From Echinostoma caproni (taxonomy: Eukaryota > Platyhelminthes > Trematoda > Plagiorchiida > Echinostomatidae), in contig UZAN01056786.1 in NCBI GenBank assembly GCA_900618425.1, positions 1-13,333 of the forward strand: DNA of 13,333 nt, given 5' to 3'. This document shows, in pieces, positions 1 through 8,571 of the stretch (the stretch's first letter is position 1; the number at the start of each line of letters is the position of its first letter). Position numbers and translations under genes: made by a program. Under the pieces are notes generated by a model. It made no database searches. It was not told the DNA's origin and saw only the letters and a list, made by a program, of their open reading frames with translations.

Positions 1-42
1 AGATTACCGGATACGCATGCCTGACGAGCGGCAAGAATCGCG

Positions 43-167
43 AAACCGGTCGTGTGCTTCCAGGGAAATTGTGTCTAGTCACTCACATACCACTTATTAT
101 CAAATATATATAGTAGGTAGTATATGAATGACTGGACAAAATTTCCCTGGAAGCACAAGACTGGTTT
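43..167. repeat. Long imperfect palindrome (fold-back repeat)
   Basis: The arm 43-100 pairs with 110-167 around a loop of about 9 bases. Counting by hand, 49 of 58 positions pair, including an uninterrupted core at 53-70 with 140-157 (TGTGCTTCCAGGGAAATT and its complement). Most mismatches are transitions and so would often be G-U pairs in one RNA strand. It lies just downstream, in the sense direction, of the minus-strand RTE-A element. It could be part of that element's 3' region, a fold-back or MITE-like element, or a hairpin RNA precursor. I see no terminal duplication that would decide between these. Confidence 0.8.
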
Positions 168-369
168 GAGGACAAACATAGTAGCAACGCAACAAAGATT
201 ATAAAATGAAGCAAGGGGTACAAATTGATGAAAGGAAAATGGGGAAAACATAGAACAGGGAGAACAAGTGAATGAATGAATAGTTTTTGTTAGTTTCACC
301 GTGCAAACTTTTTTGGAGTTTTGTTTGTCGATTGAGGAGACGGTGTTTCGGCAAACAAAATGCACAACA

Positions 370-654
370 ATAGCGCCACTGACCTTTATCCTGAGGTATA
401 TCTCTCAGCGGCTCTAACCATCGGCAATCCTCATTCCTTGGGCCCCAACCTAGAAGGCGAGTTGCACCAACCGATGCCGATGCTGAGGTTAACTTTTTCA
501 TACCTCTGCGCCATGTTATAATCTAATCGCCGCGGCCCTTCTTCTAGCCCTGCCCAGCACGTGCAAAGAGAGCCTTGAGAGGCAGACGATGGGAAGACAT
601 ATGCAAAACGTGACCGAGCCATCGGAGGCGACGTAGAGCGACTACTTCTGTTAG
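370..654 (-). pseudogene. RTE-A C-terminal domain after internal deletion
   Basis: Immediately after the RT finger blocks, in another frame, comes EVVALRRLRWLGHVLHMSSH (about 648-590). This is a C-terminal motif of RTE proteins that normally lies several hundred residues further on. A second frameshift near 545 leads to YEKVNLSIGIGWCN. In a third frame, GATRLLGWGPRNEDCRWLEP and DKGQWRYCC run to about 375. The order and spacing match the end of RTE proteins. The sudden join at about 650-658 indicates loss of the RT palm and thumb from this copy or its parent. Confidence 0.8.
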
Positions 655-1290
655 AGGACACAATGATCGTTGGTTTGCCGTAAGCATGACGGTGCTCAAG
701 CAACTGCCGGAGGTTGAAGATTTGATCGATCCATACACGACCGCCGCAAAACTCGGGTAGTTCCTTGCGGGCATGTTCCTCTCGCGTCCTGTACAACCTA
801 CGAAGAATAACGGACACCAGCAGCTTTGAGGCCATTGGGATGAGGTTTATACCTCTGTAGTTGGCACAAACATTGGGCAGGCCCTTTTAAAAATGGTAAT
901 AACAATCGGTTCCTCCCACGAGGGGACTTCCTCGGTGTTCCAAACTTTAGAGAACAGAACTTGTAGTTCTCTAAAAAGCTTCATTCCACCACCTTTAAAT
1001 AGGTCCGAAGAAAGAACGTCGGAGCTTGGGGCTTTGTGACGTCTCAAGGCTTGGATCTTTCTGCGGATTTCTGTCTTAGAAGGTGGGTCTATTGAGACAG
1101 ACTATGGGGCGTTTGCCTGAACAGCTGTGTGATAAAGTGACGCTGGTAGCCAGCTAAACTGTTTTGATGTGCTCCGCCCAGCGCGCAAGACGTCGCTGTT
1201 GATTGTGAATAAGCGAGCTGTCAGTTTCACAAATTGTTTTGCCAGCACCTAAAGCTTTCCTATCGGTGACTCGGATGAAATGGAACAGCT
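655..1290 (-). pseudogene. RTE-A reverse transcriptase, N-terminal part
   Basis: Minus-strand peptides in order are RKALGAGKTICETDSS (about 1275-1220), PSKTEIRRKIQALRRHKAPS (about 1089-1030; the RHKAPGPD block of RTE RTs), EEVPSWEEPIVITIFKR (about 945-890), then MASKLLVSVILRRLYRTREE from 835 and IDQIFNLRQLLEHRHAYGKP to about 665. These are the finger-domain blocks before the RT active site. A frameshift near 890-840 separates the last two blocks. The reading stops at TIIV (about 659), just before the expected Asp of motif A, so no catalytic Asp remains. Confidence 0.85.
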
Positions 1291-1779
1291 GACAGGAATT
1301 TCCAATACCTACAGCACTTCTCATCTCTGAAGCACATTGAGTCTACCGGAATTCGTGGTGTTGTGAGATACTACTTACATTTGTGAGCAGTATACAAGAT
1401 AGTGCGGCTGGTGTATCCTTCAACGATCAAAAATTAACGAGACCACTGAGAGCGAATTGCTGTGCCTTAAAGAATAACTACGAACCGCTCTATTCATTAC
1501 CCGGTGTGCTGCCGGAATTTGCGGTGACATGTTTCAAATGAAATATCCGTTACGTGTATGCCAAATTATTGATATCCCAACTGTAATCCGCAATAAACAA
1601 CTATCCTCGACCAGGCACCGACCTGTGGAATTATAACAGCAGTCTCTGTGTAGGCTTACGTTAAGTTCACGTGTTATGTTATGCTCACTGCCGTTCGAAA
1701 TTGACCGNCGTGCGTCAATAAGGCGTGGAGACTTAGCGGAAATTTAAGGTGGTATGGTATGGCGTGTCATTCCACAACC
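1291..1779. other. RTE-A linker region, poorly readable
   Basis: This stretch lies between the recognisable endonuclease and RT parts of RTE-A and would hold the linker of the protein. I cannot align its minus-strand translations convincingly in any frame. It may be diverged linker or contain an unrelated insertion. One ambiguous base (N) is at 1708. Confidence 0.4.
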
Positions 1780-2730
1780 AACTAAGCCAGAAGAATGCAG
1801 AGCATTCTTGATAAGCGACGAGTGCGAGTGTGTATGATGACATGGCGCAAACTAATGCGTGATCGGAAACAAACAGAGTGCTCTAGTACGATCGGGAGTT
1901 TTGTATGCAACCCCGTCACTCGCGGCTTATAGCGATGTGGTCGATCCGCGTTCGTCGCTGACTCGAAAAGGGCGGATGACAAGTGGCGTACCAGCATTTG
2001 GATCGTTTGAAGTTCGTACTGGTGGGTATTAGGCGATTGTCAGAACATAGAGCCAACAGCCGTTCCCCGTTTTCCGAAAGGACCTCCCAGATGCGCTTCA
2101 CTTGAAGTCAGCCCGCCTACTCTAGCAATCATACCCCCTGCTAAAATCACGATATCAGCCCAATTAATTTTACACAATAGGTCGTGTAGCTTTGGTAGAA
2201 AGTATCTTTGACTGTATCTGGACTACAGTTAGTGAGAGCGTACGCTAAGATGACAAACAAGTTGCGTCTTTCGAAGCGACGAATGATTACTTTGAACGAA
2301 CCTTCAAGTCTAACTGCACCTAACCTACTGCCGACTGGGATCCTATTTAGGAGTGGGGCTGCAGCTCTCTCACTGAGAGCTACGCCGACGCCAGCAAGAA
2401 AGGAAACCGCAGTCTCAGGGTCCCTAGAAAGGCGTAAGTGAAACTCCGTACATGGGGTTGATGGAGACGTCAATCGGATGGTGGAGCTGGAGTCTTGAAT
2501 GCGAGTTTCTTGGACATCACATATTGATGGCTATGATCTCGCGAGTATGAGCTAAACATGCTTGTTGTCTTATACGCATCAGCCTACGCACGTTACATGT
2601 GGCTTGTCTGAAAGGGCGTCGAGGACGAAGAGATTTAACCGGCGGAGAAGGATTCGGTGAGATTCGGACGCTATTCGAGGTAGGAGGCGAGAGAAGAGGG
2701 ATAGGATTTCCATCTGAGACACAACAGTTA
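1780..2730 (-). pseudogene. RTE-A endonuclease domain (APE type), broken
   Basis: Minus-strand reading gives, in order: QATCNVRRLM near 2605 (the NVR start motif of the endonuclease), VQETRIQDSS near 2510 (with the catalytic Glu of the ETR motif), GVGVALSERAAAPLLNRIPV near 2380, NLFVILAYALTNCSPDTVKD near 2250 (normally YAPT), LAGGMIARVG near 2140 (normally AGDMNAQVG, so the catalytic GDxN Asp and Asn are lost), NGERLLALCSDNRLIPTSTN near 2065, and RTRIDHIAIS near 1955. The pieces occupy several frames, so there are frameshifts near 2510, 2150, 2085 and 1920. Beyond 1920 the SDHALV end of the domain is only dimly visible. The domain would cut target DNA to prime reverse transcription. Confidence 0.85.
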
Positions 2731-3178
2731 GTATGATCGTCTGAAGACCCCTTGGGATTGGAAATACTTGAGGGGAGTGCACGCGAGGGGGAGGAAAAAC
2801 TAAAAAACAGGAAGATGTGTACAGTGTAGAATGATTTTCTCTCAATGGGGAAAGGTGTGGGTGCAAATTCTTGGATAACAGAAATTTGATATTTTATTTT
2901 GTGTGCGTTGTAGGCTGTTTTACTACTCGGTCGTCCAGCCCGGAGTAGGCTTTGTTCGAGTGCACTCTAGCTTTTGCGCAACCAAGCGCGAACAACAAGG
3001 CAGTAGCATTGTTCCCGGTGAGCCAGTGACCGGTTGATTGGTTCATTCACCTTTTCTTTTCACCACGTCACAGCGCTGTCTAAAGATACATGTAGCGTTT
3101 TGTGTGGAGAACTCTTGCCAAGTGGTAAACCTACCACATCCTCGAGCACACCCGCTGATCGTCAGCGACCGTTTATTT

Positions 3179-3190
3179 GGGGGGGGGGGG
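3179..3190. repeat. Poly-G run (G12)
   Basis: Twelve consecutive G bases within the open frame at 3034-3495. A run like this is prone to length error in sequencing and to slippage, so that reading frame should be treated with caution. Confidence 0.9.
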
Positions 3191-3406
3191 AGAGGACTAA
3201 ATCTACCTTATTCACGGTCAACCACGAGTTGGCGGTTGTTTCCCTATCCGCGAACAGGGGACGCGCTCGTTACCATACAGATCTGCTCTTCTCGAGCAGA
3301 GCTAACCCAATACCTCCTTTACATATTGATCTTTCAAAATACCGCTCCCATATATCCATCCGATCAACTGGTAGTCTTTGCCTTCCCGTAAATCTTTGTG
3401 CAGTGC

Positions 3407-3426
3407 CTGCTGCTGCTGCTGCTGCT
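3407..3426. repeat. (CTG)n trinucleotide run
   Basis: Six CTG units plus two bases. In the frame of the 3034-3495 ORF the run encodes a short poly-alanine tract. Confidence 0.9.
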
Positions 3427-3804
3427 CACTTAGCACTAGTTCTTACCGAAAGGGATTATGTTCTGAGGGAACTTTCTCCGAAATTTGTTATTTAAAACTT
3501 TGATTCTGGTACTGACAATTTTCATTTTATCTTTCCTGTGGAATTTTTCCCCTCTGAAAAGCTGTGTATACACGATCAAGCCGACTAACACACTACAATA
3601 CAACGTTTCCTATGCCTTCTGTGAATTATGGGGTATCATACAAAAGAAGTCCCTAAGATGAATACCATGGTTCATCCATATCATTATCGCAGGATCGGAT
3701 TCAGTCACATACAGTTCTAATGGACCGTTTATTGATTCATGCAAAAGCTGATTGATCAAATACACAATATAAGGTTAATATAACTATCAACATTCTTCAT
3801 TTAC

Positions 3805-4226
3805 CTTTTGCATTTCAATATCCAGACGTCTCTGCTCAGTCTCCTTATCCATATTAGGAGTGATGATCAAGGCNCCCGCCACTCCGAGCCGCTTTAATCA
3901 TATCAGCGGCAGCATTCGCAATTGCGGTCATACTCCCGACAGCGGGACCTTTTGCTGCGGCTGCTGCTGCAGCTGCCTTTGCTCTAGAGGCTGCAGCTGC
4001 GGCTTCTTCTGCCACTTTTGCCTGCTGTTCTTGCTGTTGTTTGGATGCTAAAAGTGAACCCATTAGCGAGGTTGGTGGAAGCGCAACGCCGATAGGTAGA
4101 CCACCATTCGAACCCGATAAAGACTCTTCCAGAGTATCTGCGAAGGCACGGCGATGCAGTACCGGTGATCGTGACCGTGAACGTCTGGAGCTTCTGTGTC
4201 GATGTGAATGGCTTTCATCGCGGCGG
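3805..4226 (-). CDS. Internal exon: Arg/Ser-rich and Gln/Ala-rich protein, splicing-factor-like
   Basis: The minus strand has a pyrimidine-rich tract (about 4270-4230) ending in a consensus AG at 4228-4227. An open frame of about 140 codons follows, then a donor of the form AAG/GTAAAT at 3804. The frame starts with the last base of a split codon. The protein begins SHSHRHRSSRRSRSRSPVLH, an RS domain typical of nuclear pre-mRNA splicing proteins. It continues with ADTLEESLSGSNGGLP and SLLASKQQQEQQAKVAEE, then an alanine-rich helix-like tract, and AVGSMTAIANAAADMIKAAR. The N at 3874 shifts the frame to an early TAA. If that base is absent, the frame continues as GGALIITPNMDKETEQRR and on to LDIEMQK exactly at the donor. 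This strongly suggests the N is spurious. The end resembles the segment before the RxERxExW region of DDX46/Prp5-type helicases, but that identification is only a guess. Neighbouring exons are not visible; both flanks are retrotransposon-filled. Confidence 0.7.
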
Positions 4227-4556
4227 CTGGCGGTTTCCGAGGAAATCAAAAAACCGTAGATAGTGGACAGACCAGAAAAAAGAATTTGCCAAAAGTATAC
4301 GACACTAAGAAGACATACATAAGATCACCCATAGCAAAAGCAGCCAACAATGCAATCATGATCAATAAATGACATCTTAACGGTTTCCCGTAAATGGTAG
4401 GCGACCCTGCTGTCGCCCAGCTTACTACCACGCTCAACCTTTTGAATCCTTGTGGTTTACCACTCCAAGGTTGGATTGCCGGTCTTCTCTCACACCACAA
4501 ATGAAAAATACAAATCACAGAATGCGCAGTCTACCTATGAACTCACAGCACTCCAT

Positions 4557-4931
4557 AGCCCTCATTAACACTCGTAGTTTAAATTGAAACGTTAATTTTG
4601 TACACCACTTTCTGCAATCTTCTCCCCCTTTGGCTTTATTTTTGACGGAGATACACCTCTCCCTCGTCAGACACTAATCATCTTCCGTTCCCTAATTACT
4701 TCCTCCATTCTTTTCTCTCTAAAGCTGGTGCCTGCGCCTATTTTCATCATCCTGTCGCTTCTTCTTGACTTTCGTACCTAGACTTCTCCAACCGTGAATT
4801 GCAGTTTATGTGGCTGAAACTTTGATTCCATGCTTTCAACCACTATTTTTGCACTGTTTACCGCTCTCTGAGCAACAGCGATTCTTTTATTTTTGATATT
4901 CTACCTTCAAATATTGAGACACTAATAGCAG
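4557..4931 (+). pseudogene. Jockey-like endonuclease, N-terminal half
   Basis: The peptide starts INTRSLN-stop-NVNFVHHF (about 4563-4610), the first motif of the endonuclease with one TGA. LALFLTEIHLSLVRH follows near 4632, where TE carries the catalytic Glu. After stops and a frameshift near 4720, the frame gives AGACAYFHHPVAS, then LSYLDFSNRELQFMWLKL and VYRSLSNSDSFIFDILPSNI up to IETLIA at 4930. At that point the SINE begins. The missing continuation is found on the far side of the SINE. Confidence 0.8.
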
Positions 4932-5078
4932 TTTTTTATTACACACCAGGGTGTGATGAACAGCAGTCGGGGCGGACCCCATAGTCACAAAGACCTGCTG
5001 TCAAGAGATGGTAACCGGTAACCTAAGCCCCAGGATCCAAAGCACACCGATGGCAGTGACTAAACCACTGTGCCACCA
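4932..5078 (-). mobile_element. tRNA-like SINE, copy 1, inserted in the jockey-like element
   Basis: Read on the minus strand, the head at about 5078-5030 contains TGGCACAGTGG (5075-5065), which fits a Pol III A box, and GCTTTGGATCC (5043-5033), a degenerate B box. The body runs to GTGTGTAATAAAAAA at 4932. The about 100 bases at 4932-5031 match 11338-11437 at roughly 80% by hand count, and both end at the same A-rich tail, as expected of SINE copies. The boxes are closer together than in a tRNA. The insertion splits the endonuclease between LPSNIETLIA and HPAKLPVGNFN. The head boundary is uncertain by about 15 bases. Confidence 0.7.
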
Positions 5079-5400
5079 CCACCCAGCCAAATTACCAGTC
5101 GGAAATTTCAATGTCCACAACAAGGAATGGCTGAAGCACTCCTCAGACACTACGTTCATAGGACGCGAAACCGAGGCTTTTGCTGTGGTTAACAACCTAA
5201 GTCAACTAGTTGACCACCCCACACGCATCCCTGATCGTATTGGTGATCGCGCCTACATCTTTGACCTCATTCTCGCATCCATTCCCTCTTCAACCCCCAA
5301 CATCACTTCCCTTTCCCCATTAGGCACATAGGACCACTGTCTCGTTTCCTTTCTTATTCATTTCTCTCACTCCATTTCACCCCATCCAGACGCACCTTTT
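5079..5400 (+). pseudogene. Jockey-like endonuclease, C-terminal half
   Basis: The frame reads HPAKLPVGNFNVHNKEWLKH, where the usual catalytic GDFN is GNFN. It continues with NNLSQLVDHPTRIPDRIGDR and IFDLILASIPSS. The SDH motif near the end of the domain reads stop-DHCLVS because of a TAG at 5329-5331. A frameshift just before 5406 leads into the linker. The loss of a catalytic Asp and the stop both argue for a dead enzyme. Confidence 0.85.
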
Positions 5401-5405
5401 AGCGT

Positions 5406-6840
5406 TACGATTCAGCCAACTGGGACGGTTTTCGTGACTTTCTGGCTAGTTATCCCTGGAAGGATTGTTGTTTCAAATCTGAAGTTTCTACGTCTGTTTC
5501 AAATTTCACGGAGATTGTTCCTCAATGTATGTACCTTTATATTCCACACTTCTCCAAACTCGGCAAACCACGATCCCCTGAGTGGTTTAATCAAGTTTGC
5601 AACTGTGCTGTACGTTTTAAAAACTCAGTATTCCTACGTTAGCGTCACTCATTCAATCCAACCTCCCTCAACCGCTCCGTGCACACAGAAACAAATGCTC
5701 GGTCACTATTCAGAAAACTAAAGAACGCTTCGTTTGTTACAAAGCTTCCTCCGGCACCGGTGACCGAACATTCTGGTTCCCCGAATAAAGCGGTTTCACG
5801 TAACTTCTGCCCTACCAACTTTCCTCCCATTTGCAATTCCTCTGGCACCCTTGTTTGTGATCCCCGCGAAGAAGCTGAGGTCATCGCTTCCCGGTTTGCC
5901 TCCAACTCCACCTTATCTGCCGACTCTACTGGTCAACCCTCCTCCTACACATCCAATCACTCCTTTCTACATATCATAACAACCAGAAAGTTCCGCCAAA
6001 CTCTTCGTGGTTTGAATGTTTATAAACCACCCGGTCCGGACGGTATTCCATCTATTGTCCTATAAATGTGTGCCCCTGAGTCAGCTCCTCTTCTACGCCG
6101 CATTTTCTGTTATTCACTCGAAATTAAATCTTTCCCTGCTCCGTGCAGAAATACCATTATTTTTCCAATCCCAAAGCGCGGGGACCCTTCCGACCCCAAC
6201 AACTACCGCCCCACTGCTCTCACATCTGTAATTTTGAAAGTGTTTGAAATCATTATCTCCGACCAGTTGTGTACGTTTCTCGAACGTGAAGGTTTGCTGA
6301 ATGACCATTAGTATGGATTTCGATCCCGTTGATCTACGGGTGATTTACTGGCGTTCACATCACATTCCTGGTAGACTGCACTCGATAACCACGGAAAGAA
6401 TCACATGGTTTCGCTCGACATTGCAAAGGTCTTCGACCGCGTTTGACATGAAGGTCTACTGTCGAAGTTACCCACGTTCGGATTTCAACCGTCTCTACTA
6501 TTATGACTCCGATGTTTCCTTAACAAGCAAACCATCTCCGTCCAAGTAGATGGGGTCCTATCTCGGCCATTTTCTGTGAATGCCGGTGTTCCACAAGGTT
6601 CTATACTTTCGTCCACCCTCTTTCTTTTATTTATCAACGATATTTTGTCCAAAACCTCTAATCCCATCCACTGCTTTGCCGATGATGCCTTCCGTTGTTC
6701 TCTTTCCTACCTCACACCCCATTAAGCTATTACCAATATCGATCACAATCGTAACGTCATTAGTGCTCCTCTGGCCTCCGACTTCGGACTAATCTCCACA
6801 CGGAGTTCCACCAAACATGTTTTAATGCTTCCAAAACTTC
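5406..6840 (+). pseudogene. Jockey-like linker and reverse transcriptase, with stops
   Basis: One frame carries almost the whole region. The linker reads YDSANWDGFRDFLASYPWKD from 5406, with a TAG near 5639, then NKAVSRNFCPTNFPPICNSS near 5790. RT blocks are LRGLNVYKPPGPDGIPSIVL (to 6062), IIFPIPKRGDPSDPNNYRP (about 6151), MVSLDIAKVFDRV (motif A, first Asp at 6417), NAGVPQGSILSSTLF (about 6579) and CFADD (motif C, 6672-6686). In-frame stops occur at 6063, 6309, 6330, 6372, 6444, 6504 and 6723, several of them C-to-T or G-to-A type changes. The active-site Asp residues survive, but the protein cannot be made. Confidence 0.88.
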
Positions 6841-7505
6841 TCCCCTCTCCGCCTATCTTAAACATGTCCCCTATTATCCTCAATTGATTTTTGACTCCCT
6901 GCCCCTTCGTTCCACTAATTCTCTCTCCCTCTTATGTTTATCCGTAAATTCTTCTCTCTGTTCGTCCCCTTTTATTTCTACACTTGCCTCTCGCCGCGCG
7001 CAAAGTTGGTTTCTTATTCCGCGCAAAGCGTTTCTTCACATTCAAGCACCTTCTCCTTTTATACACAGCTCAAATCCGCCCGATGATCGAATACTGCAGT
7101 CACATATTGGATGGAACTTCGTATTCCGCTCTTTCTCTCCTCCATAACGTTCAACGTAAGGCCACCCGGCTGACCGACGAACCGTTTTTGACTTACAACC
7201 TGCAATCGCTTTCCCATCGCCGGGCAGCTGCTTCGTTATCTCTTTTCTATCGTCCCTATTTGTTTCTCCTCTTCCGAACTCGCTTCAGTGGTTCCTTTTC
7301 CATTGAACTTTTCTCGTCCATCTCGTTCTCAGGCGGGCAGTCACATTTATCGTTTTTCTGTTCCCAGATGTCGAACTTCTATCTTACAATCTTCCTTTTC
7401 CCGAGGACTGCGGAGCTGTTCAACACTTTTCCTATTTCTGTGTTTCCAAGTACTTACAACTTTGCCCTTTTTAAAAGCAGAACTAACAAATTAACTCTTA
7501 ATTGA
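6810..7505 (+). pseudogene. Jockey-like RT thumb and C-terminal region
   Basis: After a frameshift near 6800 a second frame reads HTEFHQTCFNASKTSPLSAY and LIFDSLPLRSTNSLSLL. Another shift near 6985 gives an open frame to 7505 with LAARKVGFLFRAKRFFTFKH, MIEYCSHILDGTSYSALSLL, HNVQRKATRLTDEPFLTYNL and QSLSHRRAAASLSLFYR. This is the usual post-RT order of jockey-like proteins. The stop at 7503 is probably the natural end of the protein. Confidence 0.8.
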
Positions 7506-7606
7506 ATGTTTCCCCCACATACCTCTTTCTTAGAGCATATCATTGATTGAGGGATTTACCTCTTTTGCTGTAAATCACTTCGTGTTTAATACAAAAATAG
7601 AAAAAA

Positions 7607-7809
7607 TGTGTCTCGGACTGTTGGGTTTGCTCGTTTTGTTTATCACAAATGTAGTGAGAAATACGTGAACAAGATCTCTACCTAATCAAAAATACTACGT
7701 TTTTTTCACTTCCAAGAAACAAAATATTCATCTTCATTATTCTTCAGCTTTACCTTAACCTGTTTAACCAATACCCAGGTTCTTCGAGCTTATTCGTGAG
7801 CATCTAACA
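7607..7809. other. AT-rich stretch, nothing recognised
   Basis: This lies between the A-rich end of the jockey-like element and the short RTE-F insertion. I see no ORF, repeat or RNA gene here. Confidence 0.5.
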
Positions 7810-7876
7810 GTCATCATCATCGTACAGCGAAATACGGTGAAAAAAACTGATCGCGGCCAAACTCGCAATGCATTGA
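7810..7876 (-). mobile_element. Very short RTE 3'-end insertion (RTE-F)
   Basis: On the minus strand this reads GCATTGCGAGTTTGGCCGCG, then ATCAG, then GTATTTCGCTGTAC and a (GAT)n tail ending at about 7811. It matches the last 65-85 bases of the RTE copies ending at 8572, 9514, 10866 and 11812. Nothing upstream (7877-7980) reads as RTE protein, so this is a severely 5'-truncated copy. The small hairpin of the other copies is disrupted by an A-rich run at 7840-7846. Confidence 0.8.
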
Positions 7877-8571
7877 GGTTTGATGTACGGGAACTGCTAG
7901 GGTGTCCATCCACTAAGCAGTAATAGTAGTGCCACACGAAACCAGTTTAAAAAAACTCCTTCCAAAAAAACTTTATACCAAACAGGTTTTTCATGCTTAC
8001 GGACAGTTCACCGCAGTTCTACGTCATTACGATGTCCTATGTCACCGTTAGAGACCTCACCGAAGCGTAGACTGGAGGCCATATTTTTGATTATACTTAA
8101 GTTATGATGCTGAAGAAAGTTTTACTTCAATTATTTTTCTGTTTCATCACCTGTTTTGTATGAAAATACACTCTACCACTTGGCTCTTGTATACAGTCTC
8201 AGTTGATGCTACCTTGTAAGGGATTCTTCTGTAGTTGCATTCACATCCTCTCAAGCGCGTCCCTTTGACCGCCCACCTTACAGTTTGTGTCTCGACACTG
8301 ACTTCGTATCACATTATTATTTGTTTTACAAGGCCCACAAGAATACGTACTCGAAAATTTTGTTTGGCAACATATCCACCTGGTAGTAAGGACAGTAAAA
8401 AAAAACAGGCCAACATACAGGATGGGAGTGGCCCAACTTGTACAGTTCTTGTAAAAGAACGACTCTCTTTATTGATCAGCACGACTGCTCGGTTCTTGTT
8501 TGGAAGTAACAATGTGAATGGGAACAAAACATGTGGCCTACAAAAGCCTCAGTAGGATCATCATTTTTGTC
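7877..8571. other. Unassigned stretch between RTE-F and RTE-Y
   Basis: A plus-strand frame is open at about 8235-8555, but the peptide is not recognised and contains a nine-A run at 8398-8406. It lacks clear splice sites or family motifs. No gene is called. Confidence 0.4.

Larger units (their letters stand above)
200..2730 (-). mobile_element. RTE-class non-LTR retrotransposon, decayed (RTE-A)
   Basis: One element can be followed on the minus strand. A Pro/Ser-rich leader lies near 2720, then an APE-type endonuclease (about 2620-1780), a poorly readable linker (about 1780-1290), the N-terminal part of the RT (about 1290-655), and the C-terminal tail domain (about 650-370), followed by AT-rich sequence. 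Its peptides fit the RTE clade, which carries a single endonuclease-RT protein that nicks the target and copies the RNA in place. Several frameshifts and stops, and a missing central RT region of roughly 1 kb, make it a fossil. The right (5') and left (3') limits are approximate. It lacks the hairpin and GAT tail of the other RTE copies here, so it is probably a different subfamily. Confidence 0.85.
2731..3804. other. Unassigned stretch between RTE-A and the host exon
   Basis: No gene is assigned. On the plus strand one frame is open at 3034-3495 (153 codons), with a second overlapping open frame at 3038-3391. Neither protein is one I recognise, and the long frame contains low-complexity DNA (a G12 run and a CTG run). 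The sequence could be part of an LTR, an old repeat, or chance openness. Since the host exon 3805-4226 is on the minus strand with a splice donor at its left end, this stretch would be part of that gene's intron. Confidence 0.5.
4545..7606 (+). mobile_element. Jockey-like non-LTR retrotransposon, nearly full ORF2, decayed
   Basis: Plus-strand translation gives an APE-type endonuclease from the start motif INTRSLN (about 4563), interrupted by a SINE at 4932-5078 and resuming to about 5400. It is followed by the linker and RT (about 5406-6840) and the C-terminal region to a stop at 7503-7505. A short 3' UTR ends in an A-rich stretch at about 7592-7606. The domain order and motifs (NFNVHNKEW, KPPGPDGIPSIVL, NAGVPQGS, FADD, MIEYCSHILDG, LLHNVQRKATRLT) fit the jockey group. 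The reading frame carries at least seven in-frame stops and several frameshifts, so it is inactive. No ORF1 (gag-like) was recognised upstream of 4545. Target duplications were not found. Confidence 0.88.

Noticed and set aside
2208..2441. Plus-strand ORF of 77 codons
   Set aside because: It is the antisense shadow of the RTE-A endonuclease on the minus strand.
4246..4518. Minus-strand ORF with a hydrophobic stretch (LLIMIALLAAFAMGDLMYVF) faintly like a ZIP transporter helix
   Set aside because: The resemblance is short, the surrounding codons do not support a protein, and the ORF ends in the pyrimidine-rich tract used as acceptor for the 4226 exon.
5033..5075. A functional tRNA gene
   Set aside because: The A-box and B-box matches are degenerate and too close together. 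No anticodon arm or acceptor stem can be drawn, and the unit continues into a SINE body with an A-rich tail.
8235..8555. Open frame of 106 codons on the plus strand
   Set aside because: It has no ATG start at its beginning, no recognisable motif and a nine-A run inside; chance openness is likely.
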